DNA of 39,297 bases, taken from positions 1 to 39,297 of the forward strand of contig CAYFUR010000025.1 in NCBI GenBank assembly GCA_964346275.1. The letters are read 5' to 3'. Positions 1 through 8,268 of this stretch are shown here, in pieces. Position 1 is the first letter of the stretch, and each line of letters opens with the position of its first letter. The translations under genes and the position numbers were made by a program. Source of the stretch: CAYFUR01 sp964346275. GTDB taxonomy: Bacteria; Sumerlaeota; Sumerlaeia; SLMS01. The notes beneath the pieces are model-generated. The model saw only the letters and a program-made list of their open reading frames with translations. It had not been told where the DNA came from and did no database searches.

Positions 1-1
1 C

Positions 2-88
2 GGCAAGATCGCGATGCACTGGCCGAAGGCAAAGGGGAATGAGGCGCATCCTGCTGAGGTGCTGGCGTGGTTGAAGGAGCGCGTCTAG
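2..88 (+). CDS. C-terminal end of an unidentified protein (cut by window edge)
   Basis: Frame 2 is open from the first base to a TAG at 86-88 and encodes 28 residues, including HWPKAKGNEAHPAEVLAWLK. I do not recognise the family. It is very likely real, because a near-identical tail (HWPKAKGNEEHPAEVLEWLK) is encoded at 21942-22013 with mostly synonymous or conservative differences, which is the mark of protein-level selection. The gene would converge on the gamma-glutamyltransferase operon. An inverted repeat (CAAGGC at 134-139, GCCTTG at 148-153) lies about 50 bases after the stop and could act as a weak terminator, but it has no T-tract. Confidence 0.55.
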   Translation, partial: GKIAMHWPKAKGNEAHPAEVLAWLKERV

Positions 89-259
89 CCGTCGAAGGCC
101 TGTGCGTGAATCAAAGTGCTCCGAGCGACTCGTCAAGGCCGCAGGCCGCCTTGCCCGATGGCCGAACGCGAATGCCAGCATGCCCATATAGACGAGTGCA
201 AGACCTTTCGGCCATTCGCCATGGAGGTGCATCACAACGGCCTTAAAGGCCGCAGTGCC

Positions 260-2023
260 TTACTCAAACGCCATCGAAGGCGTCAGGCCGGACATTCGCG
301 CCACCCCGCCATTCCGCCGTGGGTCGGCGCCCCCTTCCAGTTCCACGCCCCCCGGCGTCTCGCGAATCCAGATGCCCTGCGCGCCGCCGAAGTAATTGTC
401 GAATCCCTCGCGCTTATTGAACTCCCATTGTTTTTCGATGGAAAGAATGCGCGACAACTCGTCGATCGTTTCTTGCCCGAGGCGCGATTCATAGGAAATC
501 CGCCCGCGCGTGGAGTCCGCGTAGAGACGCGGGGCATCGATTGCCTGCTGAAGCGGTTCGTCGAAATCGATACACCGTACGAGAATCTGGACCAAGGCCG
601 AAGGAATGCGGCGCCCGCCGGGGCTGCCAATGGCCGCGATCGGCCGCCCCTCCCGCATGACCAGAACAGGCGAAATGCTCGAGCGCGGGCGTTTTCCCGG
701 AGCAGGCATGTTGATGTTCCCACCTTCGTAGGTGAAATCATACATCTCATTGTTCATCACCAAGCCGTATTCCGGAATGAAGACCCCTGATCCAAAGAAG
801 TAGTTGATCGTTTGTGTCAGAGCCACCATATTTCCCTCGGTATCGACGATGGAGAAGTGAGTCGTATTGCCAACGTCTTTCTTGACGGTGGGAACGCTGT
901 TCGCTCGGCGGGCCGTTCCGCCGGAGGCCAGGGCCTGCTCCATGAGAAGGCCTTCGCTGATGCCGCGCGCTTTCCCTTCGGCCCACTCCTGGTCCAGGAG
1001 GCGTTCAATCGGAACATCCACGAAGCCGGGATCCGCGACGTATTGATCGGTGGTGTGCTGGGCGATTTCCAACGCTTTCGCAAGAATGGCCAGGTATTCC
1101 GGAGAGTCGGGCTCATAGCCGCTGAGGTCGAAGTGGTTGAGAATCGAGAGGGCCTGGAGAATGGACAGCCCCCCGGAGCTCGGCGGGCCGATGGTGACGA
1201 TCTCATATCCGCGATATTCCGTGGATACCGGACTCCGCTCCAAGGGCTGATAATCCACGATGTCTCGCGCGGTCATCACTCCACCGCGCCGCCGGACTTC
1301 CGCGGCGATCCGGCCAGCGGCTTCCAGGTTATAGACGGCCGCATCCCCTTTCGCGGCCACGCTTCTGAGCAGGGAAGCGAGCTTTGGCTGCCTCAGCGCT
1401 TCACCCTCCTCGGGCGAAAACAGGCCATCCTCCAGAAACGTTTCGGCGGCGGTTTCATCCTCCAGCATCATGTCCGTCCGGCTGCTGATATGGCCGGCAA
1501 GATCGGACGAAACAGGGAAACCCTCGGAGGCGTGGGCAATGGCGTTGCGGAGTAGCTGTTCGCGGGGCAGCCTGCCAAACTTTTCATGGGCGCGGAGCAC
1601 GCCCCTCGCCATTCCCGGAACGGCCACCGCCTTGCCGCCATAGCGCATCTGGCCCCCATTGATTTCCCCGTCCCGCATATACACGGATTCATCCAGACCG
1701 GAGGGCGCCACTTCGCGATAGTCCAGGACGTAGGTTTCCTGGCTCTCCGCGAGATAGACGAGCATGAATCCGCCGCCGCCCATGCCGCTTGCATGGGGCT
1801 CCACCACGTTCAGAGCAAACGCGGTTGCAACGGCGGCATCAACCGCGTTGCCTCCCTTGCCGAGAATCTCCGCACCGGCCTCCGCAGCCAACGGATGCGC
1901 CGCGGCCACCATTCCATCCGGCAGAACGGATGCCGCCTGCCTGGGAGTGGTCGTGCAAGAGCTTGCGCCAAAAACCAAGCCTGCCGCAAGAATCAATACT
2001 TTCATGGCAAAACTACCGTGCAT
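260..2023 (-). CDS. ggt: Gamma-glutamyltransferase family protein, CapD-like position in a poly-gamma-glutamate operon
   Basis: This is an Ntn-hydrolase of the gamma-glutamyltranspeptidase family (587 residues). Family members cleave themselves before a Thr that then hydrolyses or transfers gamma-glutamyl groups. The N-terminal DGMVAAAHPLAAEAG block, the substrate-binding DYREVAP (Arg near 103), the nucleophile motif NTTHFS (Thr near 387) and the later FGSGV and SPVLV blocks are all present. The start at 2023 is chosen because GGAGG lies 8 bases upstream; it overlaps the end of the PgsW-like gene by 11 bases, so translation is probably coupled. Residues 7-23 form a hydrophobic leader ending in GASSC, a weak lipobox, so the protein should be exported. 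Following pgsB and pgsC, it is the natural counterpart of CapD, which releases or anchors poly-gamma-glutamate. A role in glutathione breakdown is the alternative. Confidence 0.9.
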   Translation of the reverse strand: MHGSFAMKVLILAAGLVFGASSCTTTPRQAASVLPDGMVAAAHPLAAEAGAEILGKGGNAVDAAVATAFALNVVEPHASGMGGGGFMLVYLAESQETYVLDYREVAPSGLDESVYMRDGEINGGQMRYGGKAVAVPGMARGVLRAHEKFGRLPREQLLRNAIAHASEGFPVSSDLAGHISSRTDMMLEDETAAETFLEDGLFSPEEGEALRQPKLASLLRSVAAKGDAAVYNLEAAGRIAAEVRRRGGVMTARDIVDYQPLERSPVSTEYRGYEIVTIGPPSSGGLSILQALSILNHFDLSGYEPDSPEYLAILAKALEIAQHTTDQYVADPGFVDVPIERLLDQEWAEGKARGISEGLLMEQALASGGTARRANSVPTVKKDVGNTTHFSIVDTEGNMVALTQTINYFFGSGVFIPEYGLVMNNEMYDFTYEGGNINMPAPGKRPRSSISPVLVMREGRPIAAIGSPGGRRIPSALVQILVRCIDFDEPLQQAIDAPRLYADSTRGRISYESRLGQETIDELSRILSIEKQWEFNKREGFDNYFGGAQGIWIRETPGGVELEGGADPRRNGGVARMSGLTPSMAFE

Positions 2024-3164
2024 TCGATGGACCTCCTGGGTGTCTATCCACGTAAACGGGTTCCTTGAAACGAAAGGCAAAGCAGGCTGCCAGGCAGCCG
2101 AGGACCACGAGGAAGGCGGCGATCCTTAGCGCCAGCGGCCAGTGCTTCTCAACCAGGCGCGCTTTTCCATTTCCCCCGGAAAAGAGAGCCCCATGGCTCA
2201 TGGCAATGCCGCGGATGTTGATCATGTTGGCCACTGGGATGCCCCGGCGCAACGCCCGGAGAGCCGCGCTGTCTCCGTTTGTATAGTCAAGGTTCAAAGC
2301 CGAGGGTTCCGTATAGCCCGTGGGCAGGGCAAGAGCCGCGGCCCCAACGCCGTAGTTGGCCGAATGGCCTCCGATGTTGACGAAAATGGCGGCTCCATCG
2401 GCGAGCAGCATGCCATCGCGCAGTTCGATGCTCTCCTCCAGTCCTCCCGGCCAGGCGACGAGCGGGCCGCGCGGCTTGTCTGCGATTTCGTCCAGCCGCC
2501 GCTCGATGCCTGCACGATCCTCCATCGCGAATCCATAGAGCGCGTCCTGCTCGCCGCCAGGCGTCAACAGCTCCATCGGATATTCAACGGCGCCGCTGCG
2601 CAGCAAAACCTCCTCCATATGATACAGGTCAAACTCGGGCACCGTTGCGCCGAAATTGGACGATGTGAGCGATCCCGCGATCACCGGCCTCGCCCCCATC
2701 GCCTCCGCCGCGAGGCGCGCCGAAAGAAGAAGACCCGGAAAAGAAGCGGACGACCCAATGGCAACGCGCGATCCGCTTTCCACTCCCCCGCGCGCAAAGA
2801 AGTCGCAAAACAAAATGGCCCAGCGCGGGTCGCAGCTCAGGATCTTTGCGTCGTACGATCCCGGCGTTGTCACCAGGTGCGACCACTCCAATCCCACCAA
2901 CCCGGTCCCCGCCGGGTCATTTGCTTCCAGCTCCTTGAGTGTGTCCGCGGAAACGGCCCGGCGGCGTTGCTCATGGAGGAGCTTTTGCGCCTCCACGACT
3001 CTCCGGTAGGCTTCTCGTTGAACGGGGGCGAGTTCGATCTCTTCCGCCTCAGTCAGCACACCTTCCAGCAGGAGCGCCGAGGCGAGCGCGGCCAGCGCAA
3101 TCATGGCCATGCGCAGCCCGGACATCCGCGGTCCCGAACTTGCGATCCTCGTCATGGCATCCAT
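2013..3164 (-). CDS. pgsW: Poly-gamma-glutamate system protein (PgsW-like)
   Basis: A 383-residue protein with one hydrophobic segment near the N-terminus (around MAMIALAALASALLLEG) and one near the C-terminus (around LRIAAFLVVLGCLAACF). The soluble domain between them, some 300 residues, is probably outside the cytoplasm. It contains glycine-rich stretches such as GLVGLEW, GSSASFPGLLL and NIGGHSANYG. This architecture and the position directly after pgsB and pgsC match the uncharacterised PgsW / poly-gamma-glutamate system family (TIGR04332 as I recall it), which occurs where CapA/PgsA is absent. The start at 3164 has GGGGAG about 10 bases upstream; an ATG at 3155 forms an ATGA overlap with the pgsC stop and is the alternative. 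Its biochemical role is unknown; export or polymerisation support is an inference from context. Confidence 0.75.
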   Translation of the reverse strand: MDAMTRIASSGPRMSGLRMAMIALAALASALLLEGVLTEAEEIELAPVQREAYRRVVEAQKLLHEQRRRAVSADTLKELEANDPAGTGLVGLEWSHLVTTPGSYDAKILSCDPRWAILFCDFFARGGVESGSRVAIGSSASFPGLLLSARLAAEAMGARPVIAGSLTSSNFGATVPEFDLYHMEEVLLRSGAVEYPMELLTPGGEQDALYGFAMEDRAGIERRLDEIADKPRGPLVAWPGGLEESIELRDGMLLADGAAIFVNIGGHSANYGVGAAALALPTGYTEPSALNLDYTNGDSAALRALRRGIPVANMINIRGIAMSHGALFSGGNGKARLVEKHWPLALRIAAFLVVLGCLAACFAFRFKEPVYVDRHPGGPSNAR

Positions 3165-3589
3165 CCCAGAATCGCTCCCCCCGCGAGACGCGTCACCGCA
3201 GCGGCCAGAATCGCCGCCGCCATCGTCCGCACCACGCCCTGGCGCAGGCAATTCTCCGCCAGCAGGCCGGGAATCACGAAGCCAAGGATCAGCAGCCCAT
3301 AGGAAAAAAGTGACATTCTTGGCAGAATGGCCAGAAGGCCTTGCTTGATCGCGATTCCCGTCACAACGGAATAGGCGAAGCGCCTTCTGCCATAGATAAA
3401 TACGAAACGCTGCATATAGGAAACGATCAGCACCGTGGCGAGAGCTGCCGCGAATGTGGCCGCGATGCGCCACGGATCACCCCATGCCAGGGCCAGGTAT
3501 CCCGGAACAATGATGCCACCGGGCGTTATGCCCGTGGCCTCGTCGATCAACAGGGCGGCCAGCACCCCCACAATAAAAAACGTCACCAC
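3152..3589 (-). CDS. pgsC: Poly-gamma-glutamate synthase membrane subunit PgsC/CapC
   Basis: A 145-residue membrane protein of usual PgsC/CapC length. It opens with the family signature around LIDEATGITPGGIIVPGYLAL, followed by further hydrophobic helices (around FAAALATVLIV, GLLILGFVIPGLLAE and AAAILAAAVTRLAGG). In Bacillus, PgsB and PgsC together form the minimal ATP-dependent poly-gamma-glutamate synthase at the membrane. There is no ATG: GTG codons at 3589 and 3586 are the candidates, and the one at 3586 overlaps the pgsB stop as GTGA. No clear ribosome binding site precedes either, so translation is likely coupled to pgsB. Confidence 0.92.
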   Translation of the reverse strand: MVTFFIVGVLAALLIDEATGITPGGIIVPGYLALAWGDPWRIAATFAAALATVLIVSYMQRFVFIYGRRRFAYSVVTGIAIKQGLLAILPRMSLFSYGLLILGFVIPGLLAENCLRQGVVRTMAAAILAAAVTRLAGGAILGWMP

Positions 3590-4671
3590 TTTTCAACAGC
3601 CGCCTGCGACAGAATCTTTTCCAGCCGCCCCCGCACCGGGCTATGCCGGTTTCCGGCGAGAATCACCGGGCAGGGGGATTCGCGGAGCACCGCATCAAGC
3701 CGCGCCGGCGCGACAGCCCGCGTACGGCGTCTATATGTCAACGGCAAAACATCTCCCGCGACGGCTCCGTCATATTTTTGCAAGAGCGGCTCGAACGCCA
3801 GAAATCGCCCCGGACGATCCGCTCGGTGGAAGAACACCATGCGGAACTCCCCCGCAAGCTTCCCTTCGGAATGAAGGGCCTCCAGCATCTCCTCCGTCGA
3901 TTCCGGATCATTGGCCGAGAGCAGATCAACGACCGGCTGCTCACCCAGCCGATAGACAGTCAACGCCTGAAGCTTCCTCGCTTCCCCGCGAATCTTCTCC
4001 GTATCGACCGCGCCGCCCAGGCACCTCTCCAAAACACATTCCACCGCGCCGGCAATCGAGCGCATATACGGCCGCAGCCCATCGTCCCCGGCGGACCCCG
4101 CCACTACAAGGTCCCGGCCCTGGTTGCGCGCCGCGTCGATGATCCCCCTGTTGCGCTCCGATGCAGCCACAACAACCGGCACATTCCTCGGCCAGGTGCT
4201 CATGACAAGCTCACCCCGCCTGGCCCGGCCGAAAGGATAGTGCTCGCCGTGGTCCGGTCCATCGACGCAATGGAGAATCATCGTTGGCATCGCGATATGC
4301 GTGGACGCGAGCCGCGACAGCACGGGATCGATGGCCATATTTTCCAGAAACAAGGCCTCGCATCCCATCCGCGCCGCACGCCGAACAGTACGCCTCATTT
4401 CCCGGATGTTCGGACTCCCCCAGCGCCGGGCGCCACGCTCCATTCCATCCGGCATCAGATGAACAGCCTCATCGCCCGTCAGCCTTGACAGCGGAATCCG
4501 ATTCCCGCCAGAGAAACCCGCATGAAGCAGCCGCACAGCCGTGCTTTTTCCCCGCATGCCGCAGATTAAAACGCGATGGGCGATTTCCCGGGCCGTGCGG
4601 CGATGCCGCCACTCCGCCGCGGCCATTGCGGCGGTCCAACCTGCCCAGATGATCGCGGTCGTGCTCAGCAT
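3583..4671 (-). CDS. pgsB: Poly-gamma-glutamate synthase ligase subunit PgsB/CapB
   Basis: A Mur-ligase-like amide ligase of 362 residues, slightly shorter than Bacillus PgsB (about 390). Residues 4-20 form a membrane anchor. The ATP-binding loop GMRGKST lies at residues 38-44. The block FLENMAIDP near 120 and the downstream HCVDGPDHGEHYPFGR region are typical of CapB/PgsB. The enzyme activates the growing chain with ATP and adds glutamate through a gamma-amide bond on the inner face of the membrane. It is first in the operon with pgsC, the pgsW-like gene and ggt, all overlapping. The 223-base region to the divergent M23 gene holds AT-rich sequence (TTTAAATTTTAA at about 4690-4703) that may include its promoter, but no clean -35/-10 pair was seen on the minus strand. 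Confidence 0.93.
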   Translation of the reverse strand: MLSTTAIIWAGWTAAMAAAEWRHRRTAREIAHRVLICGMRGKSTAVRLLHAGFSGGNRIPLSRLTGDEAVHLMPDGMERGARRWGSPNIREMRRTVRRAARMGCEALFLENMAIDPVLSRLASTHIAMPTMILHCVDGPDHGEHYPFGRARRGELVMSTWPRNVPVVVAASERNRGIIDAARNQGRDLVVAGSAGDDGLRPYMRSIAGAVECVLERCLGGAVDTEKIRGEARKLQALTVYRLGEQPVVDLLSANDPESTEEMLEALHSEGKLAGEFRMVFFHRADRPGRFLAFEPLLQKYDGAVAGDVLPLTYRRRTRAVAPARLDAVLRESPCPVILAGNRHSPVRGRLEKILSQAAVEKW

Positions 4672-4832
4672 GCCTTGCCCATACTCGTGTTCTTAAAATT
4701 TAAACCGCACACATTTATTGCACGGGGATATGCCCTCCGCAATCCCATTTCTTTCCGGAAAGTCAAATTTTTCAGTGCTTCGACCTGTGCCCTCGGAAAT
4801 CATATTCGCCCGATTCCCTGTGCACATGGTCA

Positions 4833-4861
4833 TTGACTACACACAATCCTGGCACGATACT
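4833..4861 (+). promoter_or_regulatory. Sigma70-type promoter for the M23-racemase unit
   Basis: TTGACT at 4833-4838 and GATACT at 4856-4861 are separated by exactly 17 bases, 34 bases before the chosen start at 4895. The spacer begins with ACACACAA (4839-4846), an 8-mer also found in two other promoter regions of this window (16754 and 20358). Confidence 0.6.
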
Positions 4862-4894
4862 TCCCCAACGATCATCAAAGGGCGGGTGGAGCGG

Positions 4895-6214
4895 ATGAGG
4901 CCAGCGAAAACGACTCTTTCTTCTGCACTGGCGATCCTCCTCGCAACCGCATCCGCACTCCCTTCCCAGGAATGCTGCGACATCCCCATCCTGCCATCGC
5001 CCGCAGCGGCCTCCCAACTCGCCCAAACATTGCCTGCAAACGCCCAGAGCGTTTCCCTCGACTGGCCCGTCTCCGACAATCCCGTGCTCAACAGCCCTTT
5101 CGGACCACGCCAGTTGGGCAGCCAGCAGGCCCGCTATGACTGGCATCGGGGCCTGGACATCAAATTGCCCATGGATACTCCGCTTTACGCGCCAGCGCAT
5201 GCCTTGGTGCTCCACGCAGGCCCGCATCCCGGATACTCCGACACTATTATCCAGCTCCAGCACAACACGGAAGAGCCCATCCTCCACACCCTCTATCTTC
5301 ATTTATCCAGCGTCGGCGTCAGCGAAGGCGACACCGTGGAGCAAGGCGAGTTCATCGGATACAGCGGCCAGGGCAGTGCGACCTACCCCCATCTCCATTG
5401 GGAGGTGCGGTTGGACTGCCTCCGCAGGCGGTGCTGCGAGAGTGTCTATACATACCTGGACTATGAGAATCAACTGCCACCCGCACCTGCCCTCGAGGCC
5501 GTAGGCTCAGGCGGCCCCCTCGGCGGTATGGTCCTCCTTTCCGCCGATTTTCCAAAAACTGAGATCGACCTTCAGACGGTGGAACTCCAGTGGTGGACGG
5601 ACAGAATCACGGCCCGTCTCAATACTTTGAACGGCCTGACTCCCACGGGAGACGAATACCTGCTCGATGATCCCCTCTTTTTCCACGAAGAAACCGGCGC
5701 ACGATTCGTCTTTCTGCCGCAACGGTTCAACTCCTCCTATGACAGCGCGGACTATCAAATCCTCTTTTTCGGACTGGATGACTCCACGGCCAGCGGCACC
5801 GCCCTCATCAGCGACGGTGGCGGGCTGTCGTCCCAGAGCACCATCAACCCGGAGCCGCCGCCGCTCGCCCTGGAAGCCCTCCATCCATCATACCTTGTCC
5901 GGCCAGGCGGAGAGGTGGACCTTCGGTTCCGCATCACAAACAACAATTCCTCCTCTCATAGCATCAATATGACGGGCATCAGCGCCCAGAGCCTCGACGT
6001 CGCCGTCGAGCCTGATTCCGCGCTCCTCCACTCCGGCGAGTCCATCACCGTGGAGGTCTCCGCCAGCCTCAGCGGCCAGTGGCCCGAGGATATCGGCGAT
6101 TTGATTCTTCTCCGGGTTGAAGCGGAGGGGGGAGAATTCACAGATTTGATCGGAGCATCCTTCATCGAAACCTCGGACGAGGCGGCGCAAGCCGGGCTCT
6201 GGGTCATTGAATGA
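4895..6214 (+). CDS. Secreted M23 (LytM-type) metallopeptidase with C-terminal beta-sandwich region
   Basis: A 439-residue exported zinc endopeptidase. The leader is MRPAKTTLSSALAILL with cleavage near residue 25. The M23 core spans about residues 60-175: HRGLD gives ligands His84 and Asp88, YLH gives His136 and HLH gives His168, so the active site looks complete. A Cys-rich turn (CLRRRCC) follows. The last 200 residues are predicted Ig-like/beta-sandwich material. The start at 4895 is preferred because GGTGGAG precedes it closely and the leader begins there; upstream in-frame ATGs would add a non-hydrophobic extension. M23 enzymes usually cut peptidoglycan peptides. Here it shares a promoter with a secreted racemase and is divergent from the poly-gamma-glutamate operon, so its target may be the wall-polymer interface; that is inference. 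Confidence 0.88.
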   Translation: MRPAKTTLSSALAILLATASALPSQECCDIPILPSPAAASQLAQTLPANAQSVSLDWPVSDNPVLNSPFGPRQLGSQQARYDWHRGLDIKLPMDTPLYAPAHALVLHAGPHPGYSDTIIQLQHNTEEPILHTLYLHLSSVGVSEGDTVEQGEFIGYSGQGSATYPHLHWEVRLDCLRRRCCESVYTYLDYENQLPPAPALEAVGSGGPLGGMVLLSADFPKTEIDLQTVELQWWTDRITARLNTLNGLTPTGDEYLLDDPLFFHEETGARFVFLPQRFNSSYDSADYQILFFGLDDSTASGTALISDGGGLSSQSTINPEPPPLALEALHPSYLVRPGGEVDLRFRITNNNSSSHSINMTGISAQSLDVAVEPDSALLHSGESITVEVSASLSGQWPEDIGDLILLRVEAEGGEFTDLIGASFIETSDEAAQAGLWVIE

Positions 6215-6245
6215 AACGCCGATTACCACTGAGGGAGCAGATTCC

Positions 6246-7441
6246 ATGAAAAGCCAGTTTGCCTCCGCGATCCTTCTCTCGGCAACATTGGCGGCCGGAA
6301 ACGACACTCGCGCGGAGCGTCCATTGAAGCCACTTGCCGAAAAAGAGAGCCTCCATCTTGTCGTGACGGATTCAGGCCTCGGCGGCCTTTCCATCGCCGC
6401 CGACCTGGCGCGGCGCGCGGCTGAGACAAACGGCTATCAGCAACTGGATATCACCTTTGCAAACGCCCTCTTTCGCGAAGGGGGGGGCTATAACAGCCTC
6501 GGATCACGAGAAGAAAAAATCGCCGTCTTTAACAACGCTCTCGAAGCCATGGACCAGCGCTATCAGCCCGATGCGATCCTGGTGGCCTGCAACACGCTCT
6601 CCGTCCTTCTGCCCCATTGCCCGGCAACTTCCGGAGAAACCCCCGTCGTTGGAATCGTCGAGCCCGGCGTGGAAATGATCAGGGCCGAACTCAAAGAAAA
6701 TCCCGCTGCAACGGCCCTCATCTTCGCAACCCAGACAACCGTTGAAGAAGGGAGCCACCGCCAGGCCCTTTTGGACAGAGGCATCGGCGAGGACCGGTTC
6801 GTCATTCAGGCCTGCCCCAACCTGACCTGGTATATCGAGCGGGAACCAGAGGGCTTTGAAACGGAACTCCTTATCTCGAATTTCCTCTCCCAGGCTCTGG
6901 AGAAACGGGCCGGACAGGAAGGCCCCGTCGCCCTGAGCTTCAACTGCACCCATTTCGGCTACTCCCAGGCGCTGTGGGAGCGAGCATTGGAAGATGAAGG
7001 CATCGAGCGCACCGCCACACTGAACCCGAATTCCGCAATGAGCGCCCCGCTTTTTCCAGACACCATCAACGGGCGCTTCCAGCAAACCACGGTCAACGTC
7101 CGCGTCGAATCCATGGTCGAAATCTCCCAAANNNNNNNNNNNNNNNNNNNNNNNNNNNNNNNNNNNNNNNNNNNNNNNNNNNNNNNNNNNNNNNNNNNNN
7201 NNNNNNNNNNNNNNNNNNNNNNNNNNNNNNNTTCCAGCAAACCACGGTCAACGTCCGCGTCGAATCCATGGTCGAAATCTCCCAAACCAGCGTGGACGCC
7301 TTGGCACCGATCCTCGAGGAAGCATCCCCCAAGACAGCGGAAGCCCTTCGCCGCTGGGAAAAAGCCCCCGCACTCTTCCAGTGGGAAGACATCGTGAAAG
7401 GGAAAGCTCCCGGGGAAGCCGGCGGCGAGTCTGCGATGTAG
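6246..7441 (+). CDS. Exported glutamate/aspartate racemase family protein (interrupted by an assembly gap)
   Basis: The protein has the MurI/glutamate racemase signatures: TDSGLGGLSI (Asp42, Ser43), VACNT (Cys115) and FNCTHFGY (Cys234), so both catalytic cysteines of the two-base mechanism are kept. Unlike cytoplasmic MurI, it starts with a signal-peptide-like leader (MKSQFASAILLSATLAAG, cleavage probably near residue 23). ATG 6246 has GAGGGAG about 8 bases upstream and lies 31 bases after the M23 stop, so the two form an operon. A 100-N gap at 7132-7231 breaks the frame. Both gap edges carry the same 55 bases, and collapsing them gives an uninterrupted frame that ends at TAG 7439-7441 with a helical tail. 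Conversion of L- and D-glutamate outside the cytoplasm is the likely reaction, but the substrate is not proven. Confidence 0.85.
7077..7286. repeat. 55-bp direct repeat flanking the N gap (assembly artefact)
   Basis: Bases 7077-7131 and 7232-7286 are identical over 55 positions, one copy on each side of the N run. An identical overlap of 55 bases at two contig ends fits unmerged de Bruijn graph contigs (a k-mer of 55 is a common setting). Merging the copies restores the racemase reading frame. Confidence 0.9.
7132..7231. other. Scaffold gap of exactly 100 N
   Basis: One hundred unresolved bases, the usual placeholder for a gap of unknown size. The flanking sequence is duplicated (see the repeat at 7077-7286), so the gap is probably artificial with little or no missing sequence. 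Confidence 0.98.
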
Positions 7442-7466
7442 GAACCGCCGCGCCATTGCACTGCAA

Positions 7467-7499
7467 AATGGCCCCCGCTGGATCAGAGCGGGGGCCATT
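7467..7499. terminator. Perfect 13-bp hairpin between convergent genes, bidirectional terminator
   Basis: AATGGCCCCCGCT (7467-7479) pairs perfectly with 7487-7499 across a 7-base loop. It lies between the racemase stop (7441, plus) and the pseudopilin stop (7530, minus). The minus-strand side is followed by a short T-run (ATTTTG); the plus side has only weak T content. Confidence 0.75.
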
Positions 7500-7529
7500 G
7501 TCTATATGCTGCAGGAAGTCTGCGGCGGG

Positions 7530-8183
7530 TTACTTGCCATCGTCCAGGAACCCAACACCGGGCCCAAGCATGAAAATGTTGCCCCGGCTGATCGTTCCAT
7601 TGGTCGGATCATAGGCATCCACCTTGTCCACGCTGTCTCCCAGGTTGGCATTCTCGGAGGATTCACCCGTTCCCTTGGGCCCCCGGGAGCGCAACAGCCA
7701 TTCGGAAGCGGGAAACTGCCGTCCCCAGAGATTCCGGTACAGGTTGTCGCCATTGGCGCTGATACCGAAGGGGCTGGAGACGTACTCGCTGTAACTTTCC
7801 CTGTCCGTATAGATATAGACACGGATGAGGGAGGCATTGTCCGTGGACGGGCTGTTCTCGGCGCTCTCGCGGTTAAAGGGATCCGCGGGCACGGATGTGA
7901 TATAGGCGATGGGTGTGGTGACTGGAATCAGGCGACGGATACGCGGATTGATCGTCGTGCCGTCGGGTTCGTAGCCAGCCGGATAGTGGTTTGAATCGAC
8001 CCGATAGCTTTCCAGCGCCGTCGCCAGGGAACGCATGTCGGACTTCGCCCGCGACACCTTCGAGCGCGTTTGCGCCTCGAGAAAATTCGGAACCGCGATT
8101 GCCGCCAGAATCGCAATGATCGCAACGACAATCAGCAGTTCAATCAGGGTAAATGCGCGATGGGACCACCTTCTTGTGCGCAT
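7530..8183 (-). CDS. Type II secretion/type IV pilus-like pseudopilin (GspG-type prepilin)
   Basis: A 217-residue prepilin. A short basic leader ends in RA, then the class III cleavage site reads A/FTLIE with Glu at +5, followed by the long hydrophobic helix through about AAIAVPNF. The usual Gly at -1 is Ala. After the helix comes EAQTRSKVSRAKSDMRSLAT, common in major-pseudopilin-like proteins of under-cultured phyla, and a C-terminal beta region. ATG 8183 is used; a TTG at 8189, closer to the AAGGAG motif, is an alternative. It follows a secreted protein gene on the same strand. No other secretion-system genes are nearby, so it is an orphan pseudopilin that may work with a main system elsewhere or form its own surface fibre. 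Confidence 0.88.
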   Translation of the reverse strand: MRTRRWSHRAFTLIELLIVVAIIAILAAIAVPNFLEAQTRSKVSRAKSDMRSLATALESYRVDSNHYPAGYEPDGTTINPRIRRLIPVTTPIAYITSVPADPFNRESAENSPSTDNASLIRVYIYTDRESYSEYVSSPFGISANGDNLYRNLWGRQFPASEWLLRSRGPKGTGESSENANLGDSVDKVDAYDPTNGTISRGNIFMLGPGVGFLDDGK

Positions 8184-8216
8184 GTTCAAAGTTGCTCCTT
8201 TTGTTTGATAAGGGAA

Positions 8217-8243
8217 GGGGCTCTTTCACCTTCAGAGAGCCCC
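8217..8243 (-). terminator. Hairpin between the secreted-protein gene and the pseudopilin gene
   Basis: AGAGCCCC (8236-8243) and GGGGCTCT (8217-8224) form an 8-bp stem with an 11-base loop just after the stop of the 8269-9519 gene. On the minus strand it is followed by TTCCCTT, a modest T-tract. It may terminate the upstream gene or partly attenuate read-through into the pseudopilin gene. Confidence 0.5.
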
Positions 8244-8268
8244 CGGAGAGAGGTTGCTAAAGCGGATC

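Noticed and set aside
90..237. Hydrophobic minus-strand frame (GLALVYMGMLAFAFG) downstream of the first gamma-glutamyltransferase
   Set aside because: No ribosome binding site, and beyond base 88 it is antisense to the better-supported tail at 2-88; the length cannot be judged at the window edge.
812..1555. Long plus-strand frame (247 codons) within the first gamma-glutamyltransferase gene
   Set aside because: Antisense shadow of a gene with clear motifs; product has His/Arg-rich composition and no recognisable domain.
2142..3302. Plus-strand frame of 386 codons opposite the pgsW-like gene
   Set aside because: High Arg/Gln shadow translation, no ribosome binding site, overlaps a well-supported operon.
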